Assembly: GCA_934503195.1 (NCBI GenBank)
Contig: CAKSVM010000006.1
Coordinates: 1-64,000 of the forward strand
DNA from: an uncultured Eubacteriales bacterium
GTDB taxonomy: Bacteria; Bacillota; Clostridia; Oscillospirales; CAG-272
Length of the DNA: 64,000 nucleotides
Direction of reading: 5' to 3'
Part shown: piece by piece, positions 1-7,863 of the stretch
Numbering within the stretch: position 1 is the first letter of the stretch
Layout: every line of letters begins with the position of its first letter
The notes under the pieces: generated by a model
The model's database searches: none
What the model was told of the DNA's origin: nothing
The model's input: the letters and a program-made list of their open reading frames with translations, nothing else
Position numbers and translations under genes: made by a program

Positions 1-778
1 CGACCAGATACAGCGGCGGCAGAGCCGACTGACGGATGTTCGCGCTGACCGCGGTTTTCTCATAGGTGTCAAGAGCCTTTTCATACGCGGCCTCGCGCGC
101 CTTTTCGCATCCGTAAACGCGGTAGGTTACGGCGTTCTTGGAGCGGTCAAGCGTCGCGCCGCTGAGAGCCGACGCGGCCTTTTTGTAAGCGGCTCCGGCG
201 CGCTGAATCGACTTTTTCATAAGCTCGGCGCAGATGTAGGATACGGGCGGGAAGATGAGACAGAGCAGCGAGAGCTTCAAGTCGTAGCTAAAGAGCATGA
301 TGACATATCCAACCGCCGCGACTCCGGTGTCAAAAACCTCGGTCGTGAACTTGCGCATACCCTCCGCGCAGTCGTCGACGTCCGAGATCGCCTTGGTCAG
401 AAGCTCGCCCGCGCCGTCGGATTCGAGTCCGGCGCGATCCTTGCGGACGAGATTCGCGTAGAGAACGCCCTTCATATTGCGGTTGATATTGTTGGCGAAG
501 CGTCTGACGTAGAAGCGTTTGATAAATCTCGCGCCCTGAACGATCAGCGTCACGACTATGTAAGCGATGACAAGGATCAGCATTGAGGAAGCGGCCGCGT
601 TTCCGACGTGAATGTCGGCGAGCTTCTGCGCCATCTTTCCCTCAAACCACGGCCCCGCGAGAAGTCCGAAGTTGTAAATGAGTCCGGAGATCGTGACGAA
701 GGTCAGCGCGAGCCATTCCATTCTGAAATAGGATGCCACGCGGTCGGGTCTGAAACCCTTATTGCTTTCCGGTTTCAT
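1..778 (-). CDS. ABC exporter transmembrane domain, N-terminal part, cut by window edge
   Basis: Reading the minus strand from the ATG at 776-778 gives an open frame to the left edge (about 259 residues) typical of the membrane domain of a fused permease-ATPase exporter. It starts MKPESNKGFRPDR, followed by hydrophobic segments and a coupling-helix region with RKDRAGLESDGAGELLTKA. The ATPase domain lies outside the window. The start overlaps the 3' end of the MarR gene by 20 bases, so the two are translationally coupled and share the promoter at 1305-1333. Gene pairs of this kind usually encode drug or lipid exporters under MarR control; the substrate cannot be read from the sequence. Confidence 0.85.
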   Translation of the reverse strand, partial: MKPESNKGFRPDRVASYFRMEWLALTFVTISGLIYNFGLLAGPWFEGKMAQKLADIHVGNAAASSMLILVIAYIVVTLIVQGARFIKRFYVRRFANNINRNMKGVLYANLVRKDRAGLESDGAGELLTKAISDVDDCAEGMRKFTTEVFDTGVAAVGYVIMLFSYDLKLSLLCLIFPPVSYICAELMKKSIQRAGAAYKKAASALSGATLDRSKNAVTYRVYGCEKAREAAYEKALDTYEKTAVSANIRQSALPPLYLV

Positions 779-1253
779 TTTTCTTTTCCTCCAATCGTTT
801 TAACAAATTCGGGAATCCCGCGCGGCTCTCGGTTTTCGAGCGGCGGTAGATGACGTCAAGAGCCGCCAGGAATGACTTCTGCGTCTCCTCGTCGAGTCCT
901 TCCATGAGATATTCATAGAATTCGTTCTCGGTCTCGACCTTTCCGCCGCGGAGCGACTCGGCCTTGTCGGTCGCGAAGAGGAGCTGACTGCGGCCGTCCT
1001 CGGGATTCGGCTCGCGCCGCAGATAGCCCTTCTTTTCGAGATTGGCGATTCTCCGCGCAATCGCGGGCTTGTCGGCGTTGAGCTTTGCCGAAAGCTCGGT
1101 CTGAGTTATGCCGGGATTGTGTCTGACGGCGTGGATGCAGTCGATTTCAGCCGTTCCGACGCCCTCGCCGCGCATTGTAAGCGAAAGCAGACGTTCGGCC
1201 TCCCGCGCGATCTTGGTGATTTTACGTGCCTGATGATCCATGATTTCCTCCAT
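759..1253 (-). CDS. MarR-family transcriptional regulator
   Basis: A 164-residue protein with the MarR winged-helix layout: an N-terminal dimerisation helix, the helix-turn-helix around residues 45-75 (PGITQTELSAKLNADKPAIA), then the wing with KKGYLRREPNPEDGR, the conserved D-R wing motif. ATG 1253 is preceded by GGAGGAAATC inside the reading frame, and ATG 1241 (MDHQARK) is a possible alternative with a good ribosome site. The gene is first in an operon with the ABC exporter. Two inverted repeats lie between its promoter and start codon, so it probably represses its own operon until a ligand releases it. Confidence 0.9.
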   Translation of the reverse strand: MEEIMDHQARKITKIAREAERLLSLTMRGEGVGTAEIDCIHAVRHNPGITQTELSAKLNADKPAIARRIANLEKKGYLRREPNPEDGRSQLLFATDKAESLRGGKVETENEFYEYLMEGLDEETQKSFLAALDVIYRRSKTESRAGFPNLLKRLEEKKNETGKQ

Positions 1254-1257
1254 TTAC

Positions 1258-1290
1258 TTGTATGTACAACCATGTAGTTGCAGGTACAAC
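1258..1290 (-). promoter_or_regulatory. Tandem operator-like inverted repeats for the MarR regulator
   Basis: TTGTATGTACAA (1258-1269) is a perfect 5-2-5 inverted repeat. GTTGCAGGTACAAC (1277-1290) is an imperfect copy of the same motif. Their centres are 20 bp apart, two helical turns, so two dimers would sit on one face of the DNA. They lie just downstream of the -10 box, where a bound repressor would block transcription. Assignment to this MarR protein is by position and typical MarR site form. Confidence 0.7.
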
Positions 1291-1304
1291 TATCTTCAGG
1301 TAAA

Positions 1305-1333
1305 AGTATATCACAACGCTTCGGATTTGTCAA
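1305..1333 (-). promoter_or_regulatory. Sigma-A promoter of the marR-ABC operon
   Basis: On the minus strand TTGACA (1328-1333) and TATACT (1305-1310) are separated by 17 bp, a near-perfect consensus. The two operator-like repeats follow directly. Confidence 0.85.
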
Positions 1334-1481
1334 GAGGAAAATAAAAAATTCATCAAAAGTTTCTTTGTGAACCCATTCCGCTTTCTCCGTGATTGTTTTC
1401 CTCTCCGTAACAATTTCCGCTTTATAAACAGCCGGATTTGTGTTAAACTATATCCATCAGGAATCCAGAGGAGGAAACACT

Positions 1482-2450
1482 ATGTGTACAGCCGCGACAT
1501 ATACCGCGAAAGATTTTTATTTCGGCCGGAATCTAGATTATGAACGCTCTTGGGGCGAGAGCGTCGCGATAACCCCGCGAAAATTTCCGTTCAGCTTCCG
1601 CTCGGGCGAGGTTATCCGCGAACATTACGCTATGATCGGAATGGCGCATATCCGCGATAATTACCCGCTCTACTACGACGCTGTGAACGAGGCCGGACTC
1701 TGCGTCGCCGGGCTCAATTTCACAAAAAGCACGGTCTACCACGCGCCCTCGCCGGGAAAGGAATCGGTCGCACAGTTTGAATTCATCCCATGGCTCCTTT
1801 CAAAATGCGGATCGGTTGACGAGGCCGCAAGTCTTCTCGGAAATACCGTTATCACCGGGGAACAGTTCGCGCCCGGGCTTCCGTCCGCGAAGCTCCACTG
1901 GCTCATCGCCGACAAAAAATCCTGCGTCGTCGTCGAATCGACTGAAGATCGGCTCAACCTCTACGAAAATCCGTTCGGCGTCCTCACAAATGAGCCGTCA
2001 TTCCCGCTCCAGAGCTTCATGCTGAACAACTATCTGAATCTCTCGGCAAAGCCGGCCGAAAACCGCTCCGGACTCGGAATCGAGTCCTACAGTCGCGGAA
2101 TGGGCGCGATCGGACTTCCCGGCGACCTCTCGTCGGCGTCAAGATTCGTACGCGCCGCGTTTGTCCGCGCAAACTCGGTGTCAGACGGTTCGGAGGCCGG
2201 GAACGTCAGCCAGCTCTTCCACATTCTCGGCTCGGTCGAGCAGCAGCGCGGATGCTGCGAGCTTGAAAACGGCGAACACGAGTACACGATCTACACGTCC
2301 TGCGTGAACGCCGACCGCGGGATTTACTACTACCGCACCTACGACAGCTGCCGTGTCGCCGCCGTTGATATGCACCGCGCAGAGCTTGAATCGGAGGAGC
2401 TTGTAAGCTTTCCGATCGTGCGGGACACGGAGTTTGAGTTTTTGAACTGA
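1482..2450 (+). CDS. Choloylglycine hydrolase family (bile salt hydrolase / penicillin V acylase)
   Basis: A 322-residue Ntn-hydrolase. I place the start at ATG 1482 rather than 1440, because this puts Cys at position 2 (MCTAATYT), the nucleophile exposed when Met is removed, and because GAGGAGG stands at 1469-1475. Residues matching the family's catalytic set are C2, R16, D19 (GRNLDYE), N79 (AGLNFT), N170 (VLTNEP) and an Arg in SSASRFVR near 221-224. Asn at the AGLN position is more common in bile salt hydrolases than in penicillin acylases. There is no signal peptide, so it acts in the cytoplasm. It is monocistronic and ends at the terminator at 2454-2481. Bile acid deconjugation is likely; acylase activity on N-acyl lactones or penicillin V remains possible. 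Confidence 0.88.
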   Translation: MCTAATYTAKDFYFGRNLDYERSWGESVAITPRKFPFSFRSGEVIREHYAMIGMAHIRDNYPLYYDAVNEAGLCVAGLNFTKSTVYHAPSPGKESVAQFEFIPWLLSKCGSVDEAASLLGNTVITGEQFAPGLPSAKLHWLIADKKSCVVVESTEDRLNLYENPFGVLTNEPSFPLQSFMLNNYLNLSAKPAENRSGLGIESYSRGMGAIGLPGDLSSASRFVRAAFVRANSVSDGSEAGNVSQLFHILGSVEQQRGCCELENGEHEYTIYTSCVNADRGIYYYRTYDSCRVAAVDMHRAELESEELVSFPIVRDTEFEFLN

Positions 2451-2453
2451 CAG

Positions 2454-2481
2454 AAAAAACGACGGGTGACCGTCGTTTTTT
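2454..2481. terminator. Bidirectional intrinsic terminator
   Basis: A 12-bp stem (2454-2465 with 2470-2481) around the loop GTGA, with six A on one side and six T on the other. It serves the convergent choloylglycine hydrolase and orphan gene. Confidence 0.9.
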
Positions 2482-2489
2482 ATTTGTGA

Positions 2490-3629
2490 TCAGGGTTTGA
2501 GGTAGTAGAGTTTTCCGTCCTGCAAGAGAAGAGAGAGATCACTTTCGCAAAATCTCAAATTCTCAACCTCTGACAGGTTCTCGCTCAATCCCCGTCTTTT
2601 ATCGGATATTTTATCAATTTTCTTCTGAAACTCATTCAAAACCCAATCATCGGTTTTTTTTCCGATTGAAGACAATATTCCAAAACTGCCTATATTCGAG
2701 ACTATACCAGAGGCTTTGCAAAGCTTCTCATATCGGTGCTTTCTTCCGTACAACTCTGCTTCAAGATTTTTGCCGAAATTTTCGATTTCATCACTATTTT
2801 CCGGACATTCAGAAAAATAATCTTCAAGCTCGCCATGTAAATACTCTATCGGAATATCTTTATCATCGAAAACACATTTGAGTTCGCATACTAAACGTAA
2901 AATGCAGTAAAAAGCATTTTTATATGTAATATTGTTTTCAATATAACCGGACTTTTCTTCGAAGGTCTTATACGTGGTAAGCTTTTCATCGCAATATCTG
3001 TTTATTCTTATGCAAGCACCAATTATACATTTTTTACAATCATCTTCAATGTTGTAAAGCTTGTCCAGCGTTCTCTTTCTTTCATCATCATGTTCAAATA
3101 TTTCCGCTCTACGCGCGGATATGCTCTTAAGATCAATCGAATATTTAATGATTTTAGCCTTTATTTCATCGTCATTTCTTCTGAGTATCTCATCCACCTT
3201 CGCGTTAAGCTCTCCGAGCTGATCTGAGAGCTTCGACATATAATACTGCCCAACGATCATCGACGCCACATTCATAACCGATGAAACCGCGTTCGCGACG
3301 CCGAACGCGCTTTCTCCGGCGTTCACAAGGTTCGCCTGTCCGATTATCTTACCGCCGCTGTCTTTGATTATTCCTCTGAAAGCGTTTGGCATATTGCCCG
3401 ATTTCGCGAGTTCCATGCCTTTGACAAGTCCCCTGACTTCATAAAGCTGTCCCATCTTCCCAGTCGTCGCGGTATTCGTGACAAAATTCATAAGTCCCGG
3501 CATAGCGGCTGAAAGACGCGCCAACACATCCTTATCAGTGATTTCAATTTTTCTCTCCGGTGGTATATTGTCTTCTGTATGTTCGATTATTTCGATATCA
3601 ATACTATCGCCGCTTTTGATTTGTTCCAT
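2490..3629 (-). CDS. Hypothetical protein, 379 aa, AT-rich orphan
   Basis: I do not recognise this family. The first 40 residues are acidic. A central segment rich in Gly, Ala and Val (about 85-135, with GESAFGVANAVSSVMNVASM) is mildly hydrophobic, and is followed by a long charged helical region (about 135-200, KLSDQLGELNAKVDEILRR) that could form a coiled coil. The C-terminal half holds several Cys residues and more charged helices. There is no signal peptide or recognisable catalytic motif. The coding DNA is clearly richer in A+T than the genes on either side and uses more AT-ending codons, which suggests horizontal acquisition. It is a single gene with its own promoter (3687-3715) and terminator (2454-2481). 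Confidence 0.75.
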   Translation of the reverse strand: MEQIKSGDSIDIEIIEHTEDNIPPERKIEITDKDVLARLSAAMPGLMNFVTNTATTGKMGQLYEVRGLVKGMELAKSGNMPNAFRGIIKDSGGKIIGQANLVNAGESAFGVANAVSSVMNVASMIVGQYYMSKLSDQLGELNAKVDEILRRNDDEIKAKIIKYSIDLKSISARRAEIFEHDDERKRTLDKLYNIEDDCKKCIIGACIRINRYCDEKLTTYKTFEEKSGYIENNITYKNAFYCILRLVCELKCVFDDKDIPIEYLHGELEDYFSECPENSDEIENFGKNLEAELYGRKHRYEKLCKASGIVSNIGSFGILSSIGKKTDDWVLNEFQKKIDKISDKRRGLSENLSEVENLRFCESDLSLLLQDGKLYYLKP

Positions 3630-3686
3630 ATTTTTATCCTTTCAAAATATATTATCAGACAAATAATCATCTTGCCCAACAACACG

Positions 3687-3715
3687 ATTATAACACACTT
3701 TTCCGTAATTGTCAA
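3687..3715 (-). promoter_or_regulatory. Sigma-A promoter of the orphan gene
   Basis: TTGACA (3710-3715) and TATAAT (3687-3692) on the minus strand with a 17-bp spacer: a perfect consensus. The leader is about 50 nt and ends in the ribosome site GAAAGGA. Confidence 0.88.
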
Positions 3716-3728
3716 TATATCTGCCGCA

Positions 3729-3754
3729 AAAAACGACGGTCTCCCGTCGTTTTT
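3729..3754 (-). terminator. Intrinsic terminator after the lipoprotein gene
   Basis: An 11-bp stem (3729-3739 with 3744-3754) with loop TCTC. Its GC core is the same as that of the terminator at 2454-2481. On the minus strand it is followed by a T tract. Confidence 0.85.
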
Positions 3755-3770
3755 CGCCAATTGTCTTTCC

Positions 3771-4931
3771 TCACTCACTGATCCCGCATTTGCCCGTGCG
3801 CGTGTCAATTATAATAAACCTGTCGGAAACATTGTAATCAAACCCGCTCGCGTAATATTCCTCTGCGACGTCATCCATAAACGAAAGCGCGATATATCCG
3901 CCGCGAAATCCCGCGAACGTCCCGCCGCTGACACTCAGGTCATACCCTATCTCGCAGAAAAGCTCGGTTTTCACGCCATCCGAGCGGTAAACCTTCCCGC
4001 CGAACAGATCGTAATACGTCTCGCTGTTCTTCACGAATCCGCGCGGCTCTGGTTCGACCGACACAAAGAATATTCCGTCGTCCGTGACGATGTAATCAGC
4101 GACATTTTCGGAGATTATCGTCTTCCCGCCGCCCGAAAGCTCAACCCGGCAGAGACGGTTCACGTTCATCCACTCAAGCCGCTCAAGCTGATCCGAACAC
4201 TCCGAAAACGCCTTTTCGCTGACCCTTTCGGTGAAATACGCGAATCCGTCATGGTACACGCCGTTCATAAGGCACGGCTCGTCGATCTCAATCGCCCGCT
4301 TATTCTTCCCCGCAAGGTCGGTCGTGAAATACTCATATCCGTCCTCGCCCGGCAAATACCAGTAAACCCTGCCGTCCGCGATCGTCCAGACAGCCGGAAC
4401 CAGACTCGTGTCGACATTCTCCTCCGCCGCAAACTCGCCGAGCGGCAGCGAGATCACCTTACGGTTCTTTATGTCGGCGCGGAAGACGCGAAAAACGCTT
4501 TTCCCGGACTCATCCCTCTCGGCGGCACTGAAAAACACATATCTGTCACAGCTTCCAAGCAGAATAATCGCGTCGTCCATCCGGTCGAGCCGCGCCGCCT
4601 CGCCGCTTGTCATGTCATACGCGATAAGCTCGATCGCACCCGACTGTTCGCCCGTGTTCCGGTCAACCGAAAGATTTCCTCTGACAAAGACGAACTGATT
4701 TCCGCACACGATATAATCCTCACAGCCGTAAAGCGTGCAGTCCACGCCGTGATCACAAAGCGGATCGACGCAGACCGCCGTTCGCTTTCCGGTCGAAAGC
4801 ATCGTCTTCATCGGAATTCCGTCGGCTGTCAGACTGAAAACGCAGAGATCCGAAACAGTCGTCCCCTTTTCGTCCGCACAGCCAGTGAAAATGAGCGCGG
4901 ACAGCGTCAGAATCATAAGCAGTTTTTTCAT
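3771..4931 (-). CDS. Secreted lipoprotein, predicted beta-propeller-like
   Basis: I choose the start at 4931, not 5024, because ATG 4931 follows GAAGGAGATGAGAAA and begins a lipoprotein signal peptide: MKK, a hydrophobic stretch, then the lipobox LIFTGC with the lipidated Cys. The mature protein of about 370 residues has recurring short strands with aromatic and Asp/Gly turns (YVFFSAAERD, RVYWYLPGEDGYEYF, DGFAYFTERV), as in the repeat-built propellers of clostridial surface lipoproteins. There are no catalytic motifs. It starts 89 bp downstream of the AlkZ-like gene and may be cotranscribed with it. Its mature N-terminus (DLCVFS) resembles those of the lipoproteins at 51210 and 53478 (DCVFS, DHVYS), suggesting a family of surface proteins in this organism. 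Function unknown. Confidence 0.8.
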   Translation of the reverse strand: MKKLLMILTLSALIFTGCADEKGTTVSDLCVFSLTADGIPMKTMLSTGKRTAVCVDPLCDHGVDCTLYGCEDYIVCGNQFVFVRGNLSVDRNTGEQSGAIELIAYDMTSGEAARLDRMDDAIILLGSCDRYVFFSAAERDESGKSVFRVFRADIKNRKVISLPLGEFAAEENVDTSLVPAVWTIADGRVYWYLPGEDGYEYFTTDLAGKNKRAIEIDEPCLMNGVYHDGFAYFTERVSEKAFSECSDQLERLEWMNVNRLCRVELSGGGKTIISENVADYIVTDDGIFFVSVEPEPRGFVKNSETYYDLFGGKVYRSDGVKTELFCEIGYDLSVSGGTFAGFRGGYIALSFMDDVAEEYYASGFDYNVSDRFIIIDTRTGKCGISE

Positions 4932-5020
4932 TTTCTCATCTCCTTCACCTATAAAGACACTGAAACGGCGCGAAATCTGCCGCTGAAAGCGAAAAACGGC
5001 GGAAAATTCTCCACCGTTCT

Positions 5021-6076
5021 TCACTGTTCATCAAAGCTTAACGCCACATCGTCCTTCCAGAGCCTTCCGGCCGTCTCGGTGACAAGCTCCTTCTCACGAC
5101 GCGTAAGTGTCCTGAATGGTGTGACCAAAAGCTTTCCGCCCTTCTTTTTCCATTTGCCGACCACCTCGCCGCCGATCATCAGCGCGGGCATCACGATTCC
5201 GGCGAGGTTGAAAATCGCTCTCAAATCTTCCCCGCGCAAAAACAAACTTTCCTTCTTCTCGTGAGCCAGCAGAAGCTGGTCAAATCCCGCGAGGAACAGA
5301 CATTCCGGAATTTCCTTGTCATATGACTGACCGTTTTCGATATAATAATACGTCTTGCCTTCGCATTCTACCGCCGTGACAGGCAGCTCTGAGAGCCATT
5401 CTTTTACCTGCGCGGCGGTCGCGTGGAAGTAATACATCGCGTCGTGTATCGTCGACGGTCCCATGTTTGTGAAATACCGCCGGGCGATTTCAAGGTTCGC
5501 CTCCCGCTCGGGGATCGGCATGAATGGGGGCGAGAGACAGAACGCCTTCTTTTCCTGAACGACATAGTTCATGAAGCCGCGCTCGCAGAGCTCACGGATT
5601 CCGCCGCCCCACTGTTCGAACATACAGCCCTCCTCGGTCGCGGTCATGCCGTTCTGTCTGCAAACTATCTTGAGTTCCTCTCTCGTAAGCTCTGATTCTC
5701 TGAGTGCCGCTAAAATCACCTCCGTGAGATATGCCTGCCTCTCGGGCGAGAGCACCCACTTGTCGCGCTGATTCCAGTATGTGTATCCGCGCCAGTTCTT
5801 GCTCAGGTAATCCTTTCCGTTGTTGCAGTGAATGAACAGTGGTAGATCATCCTGTGCGAACACGTGGACTGTTCCGCGGACAGTCCAGTTCTTCACAATT
5901 CCTTCCCGGATCGTTTTCTCGTCAAAGTCCTTGCACCGTATTCTCAGCGAATGCAGAGCGTTTGACATGAACTGTGCCTGAACTCCGCATAGATCATGGA
6001 GCACCGTCAGCTTGTCCGCCGGGGTCAGCAGGTGCTGGTTTGCCATCTGGCGGACTTTTATCTCTTCAATTGTCAT
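5021..6076 (-). CDS. Winged-helix DNA glycosylase, AlkZ/YcaQ-like (HTH_42)
   Basis: A 351-residue protein with the hallmarks of the HTH_42 family: the catalytic QxQ motif in DLCGVQAQF (Q33, Q35) and the conserved WTVRGTVHVF segment near residue 65, followed by tandem winged-helix domains. Characterised members such as AlkZ and YcaQ excise alkylated bases or unhook interstrand crosslinks, acting on DNA in the cytoplasm. ATG 6076 is preceded by CGGGAGGTGAG. No promoter was seen between it and the asnS terminator at 6099-6136, so it may depend on read-through from asnS. Which lesion it repairs cannot be told from sequence. Confidence 0.85.
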   Translation of the reverse strand: MTIEEIKVRQMANQHLLTPADKLTVLHDLCGVQAQFMSNALHSLRIRCKDFDEKTIREGIVKNWTVRGTVHVFAQDDLPLFIHCNNGKDYLSKNWRGYTYWNQRDKWVLSPERQAYLTEVILAALRESELTREELKIVCRQNGMTATEEGCMFEQWGGGIRELCERGFMNYVVQEKKAFCLSPPFMPIPEREANLEIARRYFTNMGPSTIHDAMYYFHATAAQVKEWLSELPVTAVECEGKTYYYIENGQSYDKEIPECLFLAGFDQLLLAHEKKESLFLRGEDLRAIFNLAGIVMPALMIGGEVVGKWKKKGGKLLVTPFRTLTRREKELVTETAGRLWKDDVALSFDEQ

Positions 6077-6098
6077 CGTAAACTCACCTCCCGCGGTT

Positions 6099-6136
6099 AA
6101 AAAAGGCGGTATCCGACCGCGGATATCGCCTTTTTT
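6099..6136 (-). terminator. Intrinsic terminator after asnS
   Basis: A 16-bp stem (6099-6114 with 6121-6136) with one G-T pair and a 6-nt loop, flanked by six A on one side and six T on the other. It lies 9 bp beyond the asnS stop codon. Confidence 0.9.
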
Positions 6137-6145
6137 GCTGTTTTA

Positions 6146-7540
6146 TCAGAACTCTGCGTTGCCGACCGTTCTCGGGAAGGGCAGGACATCGCGGATGTTC
6201 GAAACCCCGGTGATGTACATGATGATGCGCTCGAAGCCGAGACCGTAGCCCGCGTGCTTCGTTCCGCCGTACTTGCGGAGGTTGAGATACCACCAGTAAT
6301 CCTCCTCGGAGAGCTTGAGCTCCTTCATGCGCTCACGGAGAACGTCAAGACGCTCCTCACGCTGTGAGCCGCCGATGATCTCGCCGACACCCGGAACGAG
6401 AAGATCCATCGCCGCGACGGTCTTTCCGTCGTCGTTGAGGCGCATATAGAAGGCCTTGATCTCCTTCGGATAGTTGATGAGGAAGACCGGCTTCTTGTAT
6501 ACCTGCTCGGTGAGGTAGCGCTCGTGCTCGGTCTGGAGGTCGACGCCCCAGTAAACCGGATACGAGAACTGCTGTCCGGACTTTAAGAGAATGTCAATAG
6601 CGTCGGTGTAATCAACCTTGACGTAATCGGCGTCGCGGAGCGCGGTCAAACGGTCAAGGAGAGTCTTGTCCACAAACTTGTTGAAGAACTCGATCTCCTG
6701 CTTGCAGTTTTCGAGAACGTGGTTTATGATGAACTTGATCATATCCCACGCGAGCTGCATATCGTCATTGAGGTCGGCGAACGCGATCTCAGGCTCAATC
6801 ATCCAGAACTCGGCGGCGTGACGCGCGGTGTTCGAGTTTTCGGCACGGAAGGTCGGACCGAAGGTATAGACATTTCCGAAGGCCATCGCGAAGGTCTCGG
6901 CCTCAAGCTGTCCGGAAACGGTGAGGTTGGTTGACTTGCCGAAGAAATCCTTCGAGAAATCGACCTTGCCGTCCTCGTTTTTCGGGAGATTGTCAAGATC
7001 AAGCGTGGTGATGCGGAACATCTCGCCCGCGCCCTCGCAGTCGGAGCCGGTCACGATCGGAGTGTGGACATAGACAAAGCCTCTCTGATGGAAGAAGCTG
7101 TGGATCGCGTACGCGACCTCGGAGCGGACTCTGAACACCGCCGAGAAGAGATTCGTTCTAGGGCGGAGATATGCCTGCTCGCGGAGAAACTCGACGCTGT
7201 GACGCTTCGGCTGGAGCGGGTAATCGGGAGTCGAGGTTCCCTCGACCTTTATCTCGGTCGCCTTCAGTTCAAAGGGCTGCTTCGCGCCGGGAGTGAGCGT
7301 GAGAACTCCGGTGACGACCAGAGCCGCGCCGACGTTCTGAGAGGCGATCTCGTCGTAATTATCTATCTTGTCGCGCTCGAAAACGACCTGAATATTCGAG
7401 TGGCAGGAGCCGTCGTTGAGGTCGATGAAGCCGAAGGCCTTTGAGTCGCGGAGATTTCTGACCCAGCCGCCAAGCGTGACAGTCTTGCCGCCAAAGGTTT
7501 CGCTGTCGTCGTAAATATGCTTTACAAGTTCTCTTTCCAT
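6146..7540 (-). CDS. asnS: Asparaginyl-tRNA synthetase
   Basis: A 464-residue class IIb synthetase of full length. An N-terminal OB-fold (about 1-120, [19 protein letters not shown]) binds the anticodon. The catalytic domain carries motif 2 ([19 protein letters not shown]) and motif 3 ([13 protein letters not shown]). The asparagine-type signature is supported by [18 protein letters not shown]. The enzyme charges tRNA-Asn in the cytoplasm. It has its own consensus promoter (7574-7602) and terminator. Confidence 0.97.
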   Translation of the reverse strand: MERELVKHIYDDSETFGGKTVTLGGWVRNLRDSKAFGFIDLNDGSCHSNIQVVFERDKIDNYDEIASQNVGAALVVTGVLTLTPGAKQPFELKATEIKVEGTSTPDYPLQPKRHSVEFLREQAYLRPRTNLFSAVFRVRSEVAYAIHSFFHQRGFVYVHTPIVTGSDCEGAGEMFRITTLDLDNLPKNEDGKVDFSKDFFGKSTNLTVSGQLEAETFAMAFGNVYTFGPTFRAENSNTARHAAEFWMIEPEIAFADLNDDMQLAWDMIKFIINHVLENCKQEIEFFNKFVDKTLLDRLTALRDADYVKVDYTDAIDILLKSGQQFSYPVYWGVDLQTEHERYLTEQVYKKPVFLINYPKEIKAFYMRLNDDGKTVAAMDLLVPGVGEIIGGSQREERLDVLRERMKELKLSEEDYWWYLNLRKYGGTKHAGYGLGFERIIMYITGVSNIRDVLPFPRTVGNAEF

Positions 7541-7573
7541 AGTATCTTCCCCTGAAAAAATATTTGATATTAT

Positions 7574-7602
7574 AGTATATCACACAAATCGCGGTTTGTC
7601 AA
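7574..7602 (-). promoter_or_regulatory. Sigma-A promoter of asnS
   Basis: TTGACA (7597-7602) and TATACT (7574-7579) on the minus strand, 17-bp spacer. The leader is short (about 30 nt), leaving no room for a T-box element. Confidence 0.87.
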
Positions 7603-7800
7603 GCCCATATCCGATTTTTCCGCAGGAATCCGGAAATTTACATTACGAAAGCTGTGTTAATTGTCATATATCACAATTGACAGCAATCGTGGAGTCTTAT
7701 TCTGGGCATCGCAGACTCCGTCCGCGGAACATGGAACCTTCTCTGCCTCTGCGTAAAGGAATTCAGCGAGGAAAATTAACAATATTATCGAATCTGCCGA
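7603..7800. other. Divergent asnS-glnA intergenic region with inverted repeats
   Basis: About 200 bp lies between the asnS and glnA -35 boxes with no gene. It holds an interrupted palindrome at 7657-7680 (AATTGT, 8 bp, ACAATT, arms extendable to 8 bp with one mismatch) that overlaps a TTGACA at 7677-7682. A possible -10 (TATTCT, 7698-7703) is only 15 bp away. A 7-bp stem, GGAGTCT 7691-7697 with AGACTCC 7713-7719, follows. These could be nitrogen-control sites or a weak second glnA promoter. I see no clear riboswitch. Confidence 0.4.
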
Positions 7801-7829
7801 TTGACAGAGAGTTTCCGACGTGATATAAT
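7801..7829 (+). promoter_or_regulatory. Sigma-A promoter of glnA
   Basis: TTGACA (7801-7806), 17 bp, TATAAT (7824-7829): perfect consensus, with the start codon only about 28 nt beyond the expected transcription start. Confidence 0.9.
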
Positions 7830-7863
7830 ATTATTGAATCCACATTAAGGAGATTACGGTAAT

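Noticed and set aside
1440..1481. ATG-type start at 1440 for the choloylglycine hydrolase
   Set aside because: It would bury the catalytic Cys 14 residues inside the chain and lacks a ribosome site, while the start at 1482 has both features.
3579..5264. Long plus-strand open frame of 561 codons
   Set aside because: It runs antisense across a lipoprotein gene, has no signal, family motif or ribosome site, and its Arg-rich composition is what a GC-rich gene gives when read backwards.
7691..7800. Glutamine riboswitch or paired ANTAR-target hairpins before glnA
   Set aside because: The only good stem has a 15-nt loop, no pair of six-base loops with the expected A and G was found, and the consensus glnA promoter lies downstream of it.
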